Assembly: GCF_021353265.1 (NCBI RefSeq) | Contig: NZ_JAJTWU010000004.1 | Span: forward strand, 242,913 to 306,912 | Direction: 5' to 3' | From: Pelomonas cellulosilytica | Lineage (GTDB): Bacteria; Pseudomonadota; Gammaproteobacteria; Burkholderiales; Burkholderiaceae_C | Length of the DNA stretch: 64,000 bases | Shown: one piece after another, positions 22,944 to 31,424 of the stretch | How the letters are laid out: each line of letters begins with the position of its first letter | Numbering within the stretch: position 1 is the first letter of the stretch | Made by a program: the position numbers and the translations under genes | Notes under the pieces: generated by a model | Databases searched by the model: none | Told to the model about the DNA's origin: nothing | What the model saw: the letters and a program-made list of their open reading frames with translations, nothing else

Positions 22944-24155
22944 TCAGCGCAGCCAGCGCTGCAGCAGGTCGTCGACCGCCGAGCTCGACAGCAGCGCCAG
23001 GTGCCCCGTGTCGTGCACCACCGCCTGCCGGTCCGGGTCGAAGTCCAGGCGGCGATCCGGGTCCTCGTGCTGGCCCAGTGCACTGGCCACCGATACAAGG
23101 CCGTCGCCCAGCAGCGCCGCCTTCAGGTTGCCAGGCTCCGGACCGAGGCTGCCAGCCACTGCGAAGCACTGCGTCCCCGCCGGCAGCCCCACCCGCTCAC
23201 CGCGCCCGGCGCCTTCCCCGTCTGCTGGTGCCCGAACGACGTTGCCCTGGCGCAAGTCGTTGATGCCGGCGCTGCGCACCTTGCCGATGCGCGCCAGCGG
23301 GCCGGCATACGGCGTGGCGGCGAGCAGCACATCCAGGCCGTGCGCCGCCTTCTCCAGCGGCGCGCCCTGGTGCGGCGTGCCGAGGCAGACGAGGTCGTTC
23401 ACGCGGGCCACCCAGCGAGGGTTGTTGCGCTGCAGCAGCCCCGCGTGGTGGATGGCACTGCGCGCCACCAGCCCGCCCATGCTGTGGCCGATCAGCGTCA
23501 GCCGCTCGACCGGCACGGGCCACACGCTGTAGAGACCCTCCATCAGCTGCGCGAGGATGCGGCCGTTGGTCGACACGCTCAGGCCGGTGTTGTAGTGCAG
23601 GTAGACGGGCGTGTAGCCCAGGGAGCGGGCCAGTGACTGACCGTGGTCATGCCCGCTGCGCTGCCACTGCAGGTCGTTCATGCACAGGCCGTGCAGCAGC
23701 ACGAGCAGCTTGGGACCGGCGTCCGGCAGGCGGCTGCGCAACGCATGGCGGTCCAGCGGCAGCGGCCGGCCTTCATGGCGGAACTGCATCGAAATGGCCA
23801 GCGGGTTGTCGGTGCTGGCCAGGTGGTCGCCCAACACGCCGTTGAGCGACGCCAGCAGCGCCTCGCGCTCGGGCCGCGGCGCCAGTTGCGCATCCGCCGC
23901 GCCCAGCGCTGGCGTCAGCCAGCCCAGCAAGGCCTCGGCGCTGCCGCCCGCCAGCCGCGTGACGCCGCGCACCGTCTGGTAAACCAGACCGGTGAGGCCC
24001 CGAGTGCGCCCGGCATCGCCGGCACCGCCGAGCCCGGGGGTGTCGAGGACACGTGCATGCATCGCCTCCACGAGGCTGGCCAGGCCGGCGACGGCATCCG
24101 TCGTCAGCCGCGCGGCGCCGCGCAGGTCGGCGGCCTGAAGCAGGGGTTGGGTCAT
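22944..24155 (-). CDS. Alpha/beta hydrolase (lipase/esterase-like), cytoplasmic
   Basis: 403 residues from ATG 24155, which overlaps the stop of the upstream protease gene (ATGA). About 145 N-terminal residues of unrecognised helical sequence precede an alpha/beta-hydrolase core: oxyanion segment LLHGLCMND (153-161), nucleophile elbow GHSMGG with S225, probable acid D351 (LLGDGLVSV) and His 385 (HDTGHLAL). The triad order and the LGTPHQGAPLEKAAHGLD segment after the elbow resemble PGAP1/triacylglycerol-lipase-type enzymes. No signal peptide is visible, so it probably acts inside the cell. Substrate unknown. Confidence 0.75.
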   Translation of the reverse strand: MTQPLLQAADLRGAARLTTDAVAGLASLVEAMHARVLDTPGLGGAGDAGRTRGLTGLVYQTVRGVTRLAGGSAEALLGWLTPALGAADAQLAPRPEREALLASLNGVLGDHLASTDNPLAISMQFRHEGRPLPLDRHALRSRLPDAGPKLLVLLHGLCMNDLQWQRSGHDHGQSLARSLGYTPVYLHYNTGLSVSTNGRILAQLMEGLYSVWPVPVERLTLIGHSMGGLVARSAIHHAGLLQRNNPRWVARVNDLVCLGTPHQGAPLEKAAHGLDVLLAATPYAGPLARIGKVRSAGINDLRQGNVVRAPADGEGAGRGERVGLPAGTQCFAVAGSLGPEPGNLKAALLGDGLVSVASALGQHEDPDRRLDFDPDRQAVVHDTGHLALLSSSAVDDLLQRWLR

Positions 24156-25195
24156 GACTGGGCCTGACGGGAGTGGGCGGTGAGCGTCATCAGCACATCG
24201 GCGTACCAGGCGCAGTTCAGGCCCAGTTGCTCGTCCAGCACCGGGTCGCGGGTGGCCATGTCCATGCGGCTGGAATGCACGCCCAGCAGGCACCACCGCG
24301 AGCGGCCCGCCGCGGGCGCGTCGACACGCGCCAGCACCGGCGCGCCGCTGCAGCCGCGGTGCATGCGACCGTCGGTGAGGAAGTAGCCCAGGCCCTGGAA
24401 GCGCACGCCGTAGCAGGACGCCACGCTGGCCTGCCGGACGACGGGCAGCTGGTGCACCGTGTCGAAGAAGCCGAGCGGGAACGCCGGGATGACGAGCCGG
24501 TCGCCCACATCGAACAGGTCGAACCCGGCGGCGAGGTGCTGCGGCCCAAAGGCGCTCAGCACCGCGTCCACGGGCAGCGCCTGACGGTCCAACTCGACGG
24601 CGGCCACATCGACGACGCCGCCGCTGTCAAGTGCCTCGTGCCACACGCTGAGGCCGTCGCGGTGCAGCAGGATCGACAGCCGCGCCAGCCGTGTGAGGTC
24701 CCTGGCGTCGGTGTGCAAATCGATTTCGATGCGGTCGGGCGCATGGGCGGTGGGCGCATCGAACAGCACGTGGCGGCTGGTGACGAGGAAGAGCCGCCCG
24801 TCGTGCTCGAAAAAGAAGCCGCTCGCGGTCGACAACCCGCGGGCGCCGCTGAATGTCAGCACCCGCGTGACGCCGAACAGCGCCTCGTCCCGGGCCCTCA
24901 GTTCCGCGGCACTGCCGGCCACCGCGGTAGCGGGCATGGCGCCGGCGTCCTGCTGCGCGCTGTGACCGCGCTCCCAGTCGTCGCGCCGGGCGGCCCACAC
25001 GGACTCGCTTTCGCCCGTCGTCAGCGGGCGGTTGATCGCATCGAGCATCGGGTTGGCGGCGAGCGCTTCGCCGCGGAGCGCCGCCTTGGCCCCCTGGCGC
25101 TGCAGCTCGGCGCGCTCGCGATGCGGGGTGTCCGGAGCCGCTAGCGCAGCGTCGCCTGCGTCCTCGGCATCGGGGACCGGAATTCTGGAAGGCAT
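24152..25195 (-). CDS. Trypsin-like serine protease without signal peptide
   Basis: 347 residues from ATG 25195, with GGAG nine bases upstream; a GTG 15 bp earlier overlaps that site and is less likely. Residues 1-105 are polar and of unknown fold. The protease domain follows with an apparent catalytic triad: FLVTSRHVL with H142, VVDVAAVEL with D196, HRGCSGAPVL with S283. This is chymotrypsin-fold (S1-like) by motif order. It is translationally coupled to the hydrolase at 22944-24155. Neither has an export signal, which is unusual for a secreted-type enzyme pair. The substrate is not predictable. Confidence 0.72.
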   Translation of the reverse strand: MPSRIPVPDAEDAGDAALAAPDTPHRERAELQRQGAKAALRGEALAANPMLDAINRPLTTGESESVWAARRDDWERGHSAQQDAGAMPATAVAGSAAELRARDEALFGVTRVLTFSGARGLSTASGFFFEHDGRLFLVTSRHVLFDAPTAHAPDRIEIDLHTDARDLTRLARLSILLHRDGLSVWHEALDSGGVVDVAAVELDRQALPVDAVLSAFGPQHLAAGFDLFDVGDRLVIPAFPLGFFDTVHQLPVVRQASVASCYGVRFQGLGYFLTDGRMHRGCSGAPVLARVDAPAAGRSRWCLLGVHSSRMDMATRDPVLDEQLGLNCAWYADVLMTLTAHSRQAQS

Positions 25196-25352
25196 GACCG
25201 ACAACTCCACACAAGGACTTGTCCCGTCAAGGGCGACGCTTCCGCCAGTGGCGCTTCAAGCAAGCCAGGTCGGGGCCGTGTCACAGCAAGCGAGCCCCAG
25301 ATGGACCAATGTAGCCGAAAGGCCCGTGCACGCCCGCGCAATCACGCAGCGC

Positions 25353-26849
25353 TCAGGCCAGGCCCAGGCGTGCCAGGAAATCGGCATGGTCGGGCATCTG
25401 TGCCACGCCTGCGTGCACGGCGCGATGCACCGCCTCCAGATAGGCGTGCACGCTGTCCTCAGGCTGCAGCGCGGCCAGCGGGTGGAAGCCCTCGGGCAGC
25501 AACCCCTGCCCGGCCAAGACCTGCAGCCAGGCCGTCTCGGTGAACAGCTCGCCGTCGACACGACGTACACGGCCATGGCTGCGGTAGAGCTCGAGCTTCT
25601 CGCGCAGAGTGTCCGGCGCCGCCATGCCGGCGCCATCGCGCCAGAAGGGCTCGTCGCGTCTATTGACGTGGTAGTGCAGCACGATGAAGTCGCGAATGCG
25701 CTCCCAGTGGAAGCGGCTTTGTGCATTGAAGGCGGCCACATCGGCGGTACTGAAGCCGCGGTCCGGGAAGAAGTCGATGAGCAGCTGGATGGCCTGCTGC
25801 ACGAGGTGGATGCTGGTCGACTCCAGCGGCTCCAGGAAGCCGGCCGCCAGGCCGATGGCGACGACGTTGCGATGCCAGGCCTGGCGTCGCATGCCGGCCT
25901 TGAAGCGCAGCTGCCGGGGCTCGCCGAGCGCCTTGCCGTCCAGGTGGGACAGCAACGTCGCCGTCGCTTCGTCATCGCTCATGTGGACGCTGCTGTAGAC
26001 ATGGCCGTTGCCGGTGCGGTGTTGCAGCGGGATGCGCCACTGCCAGCCGGCACGGTGCGCAGTCGAGCGCGTGTACGGCGTCAGCGGGCGCACCGGCTCG
26101 CAGGGCACGACGACGGCGCGGTCGCAGGGCAGCCAGCGGCTCCAGTCATCGAAGCCGGTCTTCAGCGTTTCCTCGATCAGCAGCGCCCGGAAGCCGGAAC
26201 AGTCGATGAAGAAGTCGGCGGTGATGCGCTCGCCGCCGGCCAGCACGACGGCGTCCACATCGCCCGCCGGAGTGAGCGTCGCGTGCGTGATGCGCCCCTC
26301 GCGGCGCTGCACGCCGCGGGCCTCGGCCAGCCGGCGCAGGTAGCGGGCATAGCGTGCGGCGTCGAAGTGATACGCGTAGGCGATGTCGGCCAGCGGCGAA
26401 TTCGCCGGCTCGCGCCGCGCCGGCATGAAGCGGTTGGCGCGCGCGGCGGCCTGGGCGATGGCGTACTCACCCAGTGGCCGCGCGCGGCCGAGGCTGCGCA
26501 TGCGGTGCCAGTACTGCTCGAAGCCCACCGTCCACAGGTCCTGCCCCACGCGGCCGAAGCCGTGCATGTAGCGTTCGCCGACGCGGCCCCAGTCGACGAA
26601 CTCGATGGCCAGCTTGAAGGTACCGCCCGTCTCGCGCAGGAACTCGCGCTCGTCCAGCCCGACGATGCGGTTGAAGCGCTGGATCAGCGGGATGGTTGCC
26701 TCGCCCACGCCGACGGTGCCGATCTCGTCGGACTCGACGAGCCGGATGCGGTAGCGGTCGCCCACGACCGTGGCCAGGCCCAGGGCAGTCATCCAGCCGG
26801 CAGTACCGCCGCCGACGATGACGATGTCGCGGATCAGGGGATGGGGCAT
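25353..26849 (-). CDS. Flavin-dependent (tryptophan-type) halogenase
   Basis: 498 residues. FADH2-dependent halogenase family. All key elements are present: nucleotide motif GGGTAG (13-18), catalytic lysine in GTFKLAIEF at K79 (the same number as in PrnA/RebH), the diagnostic WxWxIP as WQWRIP (269-274), and the active-site Glu-Ser pair in LEPLESTS (E343, S344). The gene follows the TonB receptor on the same strand after a strong hairpin. No flavin reductase or biosynthetic cluster is adjacent. Family knowledge: halogenases of this branch often neighbour TonB-dependent receptors in Caulobacter/Xanthomonas-like genomes and their natural substrates are mostly unknown. A role here in carbohydrate uptake is unproven. 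Confidence 0.88.
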   Translation of the reverse strand: MPHPLIRDIVIVGGGTAGWMTALGLATVVGDRYRIRLVESDEIGTVGVGEATIPLIQRFNRIVGLDEREFLRETGGTFKLAIEFVDWGRVGERYMHGFGRVGQDLWTVGFEQYWHRMRSLGRARPLGEYAIAQAAARANRFMPARREPANSPLADIAYAYHFDAARYARYLRRLAEARGVQRREGRITHATLTPAGDVDAVVLAGGERITADFFIDCSGFRALLIEETLKTGFDDWSRWLPCDRAVVVPCEPVRPLTPYTRSTAHRAGWQWRIPLQHRTGNGHVYSSVHMSDDEATATLLSHLDGKALGEPRQLRFKAGMRRQAWHRNVVAIGLAAGFLEPLESTSIHLVQQAIQLLIDFFPDRGFSTADVAAFNAQSRFHWERIRDFIVLHYHVNRRDEPFWRDGAGMAAPDTLREKLELYRSHGRVRRVDGELFTETAWLQVLAGQGLLPEGFHPLAALQPEDSVHAYLEAVHRAVHAGVAQMPDHADFLARLGLA

Positions 26850-26871
26850 GGCAGGCGGGCGCCTCGCTGAA

Positions 26872-26908
26872 ACGGAAAAGACCCTTGCCGGAACAATCCG
26901 GCAAGGGT
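26872..26908 (-). terminator. Strong hairpin between TonB receptor and halogenase
   Basis: Perfect 11-bp stem acccttgccgg/ccggcaagggt (26881-26891 and 26898-26908) with a 6-nt loop. On the minus strand it is followed by TCTTTTCCGTTT, so it looks like a rho-independent terminator of the TonB-receptor transcript. It would lower, or uncouple, expression of the downstream halogenase. Confidence 0.8.
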
Positions 26909-26941
26909 CTCACGCTAGCACTGCCCAGGTGCGGCGGGCGA

Positions 26942-29737
26942 TCAGAACTTGTAGTTCGCGCCCAGCAGGAAGATGCGACCCCACTTGATGTACTCCAGCG
27001 GGCGGTCCTTCGTGCTGGCGTAGGTCTTGTACGCCGCGTTGGTCAGGTTCTGCACCTGGAACAGCAGACCCAGGCCCTTGAAGCTGCTCGTGTCGGCAAA
27101 GTTGTAGCCCACCTGCACGTCGGTGATGTTCTCGCCGACGACATAGCGCAGCGTGCGGGCACCGTTGAAGTTGCCGATCTCGCCGATGAAGTCGGAGCGG
27201 CGCCGCTGGCTAATGCGGGCCTCGAAGCCGTTGATCTCGTAGTAGGCAGTCAGGTTGTAGACCTGCTTGGACAGACCCGGCAGCGCGATGTCGCCATCGC
27301 CCACGCTGGAGGCGCTTTCGGGGTCCTTGATCTTGATGCTGCTGTGCGTGAAGCTGGCGCTGGCCTGGATGCCGAAGCCCTTCAAACTGGGCGACACCAG
27401 CTCCAGCGGCAGCGAGGCCGCCAGCTCCACGCCGCTCAGCTTGCCGCCCTGGCCATTGAACGGTGCGGTGAACGTGCCGGTCGGCAGCACGGCCGGGCAC
27501 TGCTGGTCCTTCGTGGAGCCGCAGCTCGTCGGCGGGGTGTAGCCCTTGATGAACTCGCTGAAGTCGTAGCCATCCACCTTCTGCGTGTAGATGTAGCTCT
27601 TGAGATCCTTGTAGAAAGCGGCAGCGGACACGTAGGCCCTGGTGCCGAAGTACTTTTCGTAGGACACGTCGAAGGCGTTGGCGATCCACGGGTCGGCCTT
27701 GGGGTTGCCGCCGCTGGCGCCGGGCTTGCCGGTGGCCGTGTCCACGCCGAACTCGATGCCCGAGCGCAGCTGGTCCACGCGCGGGCGGGCCATCTGCCGC
27801 GCCACGGCCAGGCGCAGCGTCTGGTCGTCGGCCAGCGAGAACGCGAGGTTCAGGCTGGGCAGCACGTCGGTGCGCACCTTACCGTTGGCGCTGAGCTTCA
27901 CGTTGCTGCCACTGGGTGCATTGCTGTCCCAGTAGTTGGACGTGGACGACTGATCCGTGCGCACCACCTGCAGGCCCAGGTTGCCGCGCACCGGCAGGCC
28001 CGCCCATTCGCTGTCGATGTTGCCCTTGACGAAGGCGGTGGTCGTCTTCTCGTAGACGTTCCAGGCCTTCGGGATCAGGTAGGGCGCACTGGTCTCGCTT
28101 GGGTTGAACGTCATGTACTTGGCCACGGCGGCCGGCACGTTCCACGCGGGGATCATCCCGACCCCGGCGAAGCTCAGGTCCACCGGCGCGTACTGCAGGT
28201 CGCTCGCAATGGCGGTGTCGCCCTGTGAGCCGACGTTGATGTTGCCCTCGGGCTGGTGCTTCTTCTTGGAACGGTCGGCGTAGTTCAGGCCGACGTCGAC
28301 ATCCTGGAACAGCCCTTTCATCGACTCCGGCAGCGGGAAGTTGCCGGCCAGCTTGATGGACTTCAGCTCATCCTTGACGCTGGGCGTCTTGCCGTAGCCG
28401 GAGCCGTAGATCGTGCCGCGCAGGAAGAGCTTGGTCGGATCGGCGTAGCTCAGCGTGGGTACCAGCGTCGGGAACGAGCCGGTAGCGAAGTTGAACTTCA
28501 GCGTGTCGAGCGGCGCGGTGCTGCCGACGGGCGGCAGCTGGGCGTTGTTCTCCAGGCTGACCTCCTCGCGATCGGCCTTGGAATAGCTCACGTCGGCCGT
28601 CAGCGAACCGCCGCCCGCCAACTTGAGCTTGTTGTTCCAGCCGAACGCGTCGATCGTGTCGTGGCGGTCGTTGTACATGCCGCGCACCAGCGGATACAGG
28701 CCGCTGGCGGTGCCCCCGACAAAGGTGTTGTTGCCGTTGACGACGGGCGACGTGATGCTCAGGCCCGGCGTGTAGTTGCCGTTGTAGCCGCTGAGGTTGA
28801 CCTCGAACTGGTTCGCCGTGTCTTCCTGGTGCGCCTTCGTGTGGTAGTAGTCCACCACGCTCGTGAAGTCCTTCGTCGGGCGGAACTCGGCGGTGGCCAG
28901 GAAGGCGTCGCGCTTGGTGATGCCCGTGCGGCGCAGCGCCTTGATGCCGTCCGAGTAATAGGTGCCGGCCGCGACGCCCGGGCGCGAGCCATCGCCCAAC
29001 TTGGACCAGGGCTCGTACAGGCCAACCTGCTCTTCCTGCACCGGCGTCTCCTGGTGCGCGTAGCCCAGCACGAGACCGAAGCTGCGATCGGCGAACTGGT
29101 CGATGTAGCTGGCGCTGAAACGGTTGCCGGTGGCCTTGGCGCCCGCGGCGGCACCCAACGAGTTGCGCTGGCCGCGCACGTTCAACGCGACGACGCGGCT
29201 GCCGAAGTTCAGCGGGCGCACCGAGTTCATGTCGATGGTGCCCGACAGGCCCTGGCCGACAAGACCCGCGTCGGGCGTCTTGTAGACGTTGACGCCGGCG
29301 AGCAGCTCGGAGGGGTACTGGTCAAACTCGACCGAGCGGTTGTCGCCAGTGCTGACGAGCTCGCGGCCATTGAGCAGCGACGTCGCGAAGTCGGGCGACA
29401 GGCCGCGCACGCTGATGACCTGGGCACGGCCGGCCACTCGCTGGGCCGACAGGCCCGGCAGGCGGGCGATGGACTCGGCGATGCTGACGTCGGGCAGCTT
29501 GCCGATGTCTTCCGCCGAGACCGACTCGACGATGTTGTCGGCGTTCTTCTTGACCGAGATCGCGGCCTCGATGCCCTTGCGGATACCGGTGATCGTCACG
29601 GTTTCCAGTTGCTGGGTCTGCTGCTGTGCCGACACAGCGGCCGCCGCGATCAGCAGCGCGCAGCCGACGGCCACAGGACGGATGCGGAAGGTGGCCTGCG
29701 TCGGCGCGGCGCCACACGCGTGCTTGTCGATGCTCAT
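26942..29737 (-). CDS. TonB-dependent outer-membrane receptor, probably for maltodextrin
   Basis: 931 residues. A signal peptide ends near AVSA (37), then a TonB-box-like LETVTITGIR (44-53), a plug domain (KLPDVSIAESIARLPGL, RVAGRAQVISVRGL, VYKTPDAGLVGQGLSGTIDM) and a 22-strand barrel ending in the aromatic LGANYKF. The plug pattern is that of the Xanthomonas/Caulobacter carbohydrate-uptake branch of TonB receptors. Context (amylases, malEFGK, glucokinases) and HexR-like sites upstream point to maltodextrins as the substrate. Transcription ends at the hairpin at 26881-26908. Confidence 0.9.
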   Translation of the reverse strand: MSIDKHACGAAPTQATFRIRPVAVGCALLIAAAAVSAQQQTQQLETVTITGIRKGIEAAISVKKNADNIVESVSAEDIGKLPDVSIAESIARLPGLSAQRVAGRAQVISVRGLSPDFATSLLNGRELVSTGDNRSVEFDQYPSELLAGVNVYKTPDAGLVGQGLSGTIDMNSVRPLNFGSRVVALNVRGQRNSLGAAAGAKATGNRFSASYIDQFADRSFGLVLGYAHQETPVQEEQVGLYEPWSKLGDGSRPGVAAGTYYSDGIKALRRTGITKRDAFLATAEFRPTKDFTSVVDYYHTKAHQEDTANQFEVNLSGYNGNYTPGLSITSPVVNGNNTFVGGTASGLYPLVRGMYNDRHDTIDAFGWNNKLKLAGGGSLTADVSYSKADREEVSLENNAQLPPVGSTAPLDTLKFNFATGSFPTLVPTLSYADPTKLFLRGTIYGSGYGKTPSVKDELKSIKLAGNFPLPESMKGLFQDVDVGLNYADRSKKKHQPEGNINVGSQGDTAIASDLQYAPVDLSFAGVGMIPAWNVPAAVAKYMTFNPSETSAPYLIPKAWNVYEKTTTAFVKGNIDSEWAGLPVRGNLGLQVVRTDQSSTSNYWDSNAPSGSNVKLSANGKVRTDVLPSLNLAFSLADDQTLRLAVARQMARPRVDQLRSGIEFGVDTATGKPGASGGNPKADPWIANAFDVSYEKYFGTRAYVSAAAFYKDLKSYIYTQKVDGYDFSEFIKGYTPPTSCGSTKDQQCPAVLPTGTFTAPFNGQGGKLSGVELAASLPLELVSPSLKGFGIQASASFTHSSIKIKDPESASSVGDGDIALPGLSKQVYNLTAYYEINGFEARISQRRRSDFIGEIGNFNGARTLRYVVGENITDVQVGYNFADTSSFKGLGLLFQVQNLTNAAYKTYASTKDRPLEYIKWGRIFLLGANYKF

Positions 29738-29838
29738 GGAAGTCTCCTCGGGTTATTGGAAAACGGCCGGCCCCGCGCTGCGTCCGCGCTTGTCCCGCGC
29801 GGTCCTGGCAGCCAAGTACGTCTTGCCTTGGCCATGTT

Positions 29839-29853
29839 TGTATCAAAACTAGA
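29839..29853. promoter_or_regulatory. HexR-like operator, site 5 (weak)
   Basis: tgtat-caaaa-ctaga, two mismatches from the consensus but with the same central caaaa as sites 1 and 7. It lies 101 bp upstream of the TonB receptor start. Accepted with caution because it pairs with the perfect site 6. Confidence 0.35.
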
Positions 29854-29990
29854 TTTGCGACCAAACTTGCGTAAACCCTAGAGTGGCGCAAAAGCGACCG
29901 GATTTCAGCCAAATACCAAGGGTTAACCCGTGTACACCAAGCGTTTTCACCAATCGACCACAACAAATACGCCGTTGGAAAGCGCTATCT

Positions 29991-30005
29991 TGTAGCTCAA
30001 CTACA
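29991..30005. promoter_or_regulatory. HexR-like operator, site 6 (perfect)
   Basis: tgtag-ctcaa-ctaca, a perfect TGTAG-N5-CTACA palindrome in the 385-bp gap between the TonB receptor (start 29737) and the end of the glucokinase gene at 30123. The only promoter it can serve directly is that of the receptor. Apart from sites 5 and 6 and the glucokinase hairpin, I see nothing else in this gap. Confidence 0.7.
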
Positions 30006-30051
30006 TCGTCCTTCGCGCGTGATGCGCACAACGAGGATCAGACACGACGCC

Positions 30052-30089
30052 AGAAAGCAAAACGCCGCATGGCGTGGCCATGCGGCGTT
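30052..30089 (-). terminator. Rho-independent terminator of the standalone glucokinase
   Basis: Perfect 13-bp stem aacgccgcatggc/gccatgcggcgtt (30061-30073 and 30077-30089) with a 3-nt loop. On the minus strand it is followed by TTGCTTTCTGG. It lies 34 bp downstream of the glucokinase stop at 30123. Confidence 0.8.
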
Positions 30090-30122
30090 CTGAGGGAGGC
30101 GTCCGGCGAGGCCGGAGGAAGG

Positions 30123-31115
30123 TCAGGCGTCGGTCTGCTCGAGCGCAAGTGCAGCGCCGGACAGCGCGGCCAGCGTGTCGGTGATGAGGGCCGTCGGAAT
30201 GCCAGCCAGGAAGGCGTCAAAGCGCCCCTTGGCTTCGAAGCGGCGGCGGAACTCGGATTGGAAGAAGCGCTCGCCCAGCCGCGGCACGATGCCGCCGCCG
30301 ATGAACAGGCCGCCCCGGCAGCCCAGCGTCAGCGCAACGTTGCCGCAGAAGCCGCCGAGCATCGCGCAGAACAGGTCCAGCGTGCGCGAGCAGGCCGGCG
30401 ACTCACCGGACAGCCCGCGCGCGACGATCTGCTCCGTGGGCAGCGCAGCCACGTCTTCCCCCTGCCCCATCACCGCGGCAACCGCCCGGCACAACACCGG
30501 CAGGCCGATGCCGGACAGGAAGCGCTCGGCCGACACATGCGGGAACTCGTGCCGTGCATGGCTCAGCACCGCGCTCTCGAAGTCGTCCGCCGGCGCCAGC
30601 GTGGCATGCCCACCCTCGCCCGGCAACGTCAGCCACAGGCCGGGTGCGCGCACGACCCCGCCCACACCCAGGCCCGTGCCCGGACCGACGACGGCCATCA
30701 CCGTGCCCACCGCCACGCGGTCGGCGGCCGGCGCCGGCTCGCCCCACGGGCGCAACTGTGCGGGCGCCAGCCTCGGCAGCGACAGCGCCTGGGCCTCGAA
30801 GTCGTTGATGCACAGCAGCGTCTGCAGGCCCAGTTCGACCTGCGTCTGGGCGCGCGAGAAATTCCACGCGCCGTTGGTCAGCTCAATGCGGTCCTCGGTG
30901 ATCGCCGTTGCCAACGCAAACGCCGCACTGCGCGGCGCGGGGCTGCCGGCCGGCTTGCCGGCCACATAAGCCCGCACGGCAGCTGCCGGCCCGGCATGGC
31001 CGGCGACCGAAAGCACGCGCACATCCTCCACGGCAGCACCAGGGCCGGAAACGGTGCCGAAACGGGCGTTGGTGCCGCCGACATCGGCCACCAGCCAGGG
31101 ATACGCGGCGCTCAC
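30123..31115 (-). CDS. glk: Glucokinase (standalone)
   Basis: 330 residues from GTG 31115, with GGAG five bases upstream; the frame is open further 5' but without glucokinase character. ATP + glucose to glucose-6-phosphate in the cytoplasm. Motifs: phosphate loop LVADVGGTNARFG near the start, catalytic INDFEAQALSLP, GPGTGLGVGGVV, the LPGEGGHATLAP sugar-contact segment (EGGH), and IGGGIVPRLGE. It is divergent from the Glk-HexR fusion, with two HexR-like sites between, and ends at the hairpin at 30061-30089. Confidence 0.92.
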   Translation of the reverse strand: MSAAYPWLVADVGGTNARFGTVSGPGAAVEDVRVLSVAGHAGPAAAVRAYVAGKPAGSPAPRSAAFALATAITEDRIELTNGAWNFSRAQTQVELGLQTLLCINDFEAQALSLPRLAPAQLRPWGEPAPAADRVAVGTVMAVVGPGTGLGVGGVVRAPGLWLTLPGEGGHATLAPADDFESAVLSHARHEFPHVSAERFLSGIGLPVLCRAVAAVMGQGEDVAALPTEQIVARGLSGESPACSRTLDLFCAMLGGFCGNVALTLGCRGGLFIGGGIVPRLGERFFQSEFRRRFEAKGRFDAFLAGIPTALITDTLAALSGAALALEQTDA

Positions 31116-31215
31116 GCGCGGGCTCCAGCAAACATGGAAGGATGGGCGAGAGAAATGAGGAAACAGGGTTTGGCAAACACGGGTTGGAAGGCTCGAAATT
31201 TCGGTCGACGCGGAC

Positions 31216-31230
31216 GGTAGCAAAACTACA
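31216..31230. promoter_or_regulatory. HexR-like operator, site 7 (one mismatch)
   Basis: ggtag-caaaa-ctaca in the 309-bp gap between the divergent glucokinase genes, 101 bp upstream of the standalone glk start. Confidence 0.65.
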
Positions 31231-31328
31231 TCAAATCTACAATGCGGCCCGCCCCAGAAGCACCCAAGCGTCGCTACGGGTCCGGTCAAGCGGCGCTTCT
31301 CCCAGGAGAAAGCGGCGCGCTGCACCCT

Positions 31329-31343
31329 TGTAGTGAAGCTACA
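31329..31343. promoter_or_regulatory. HexR-like operator, site 8 (perfect)
   Basis: tgtag-tgaag-ctaca, a perfect palindrome 82 bp upstream of the Glk-HexR fusion start. It suggests autoregulation. The rest of the gap (31116-31424) shows no other feature I can name. Confidence 0.72.
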
Positions 31344-31424
31344 GCCCAGTTTGTCGCACCGCCCCTGGCCGGCGCTGCTGAATAATCGACCGCTGTTTTC
31401 TGTCCTCCCGACCCGATTTTCGTC

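Noticed and set aside
25353..26849. Halogenase as part of an antibiotic biosynthesis cluster
   Set aside because: No NRPS, PKS, indole-dimerising or flavin reductase gene nearby; the neighbours are all carbohydrate uptake or unrelated.
26885..29881. Long plus-strand frames opposite the TonB receptor
   Set aside because: Shadows of the receptor gene, one of them starting inside the terminator hairpin.
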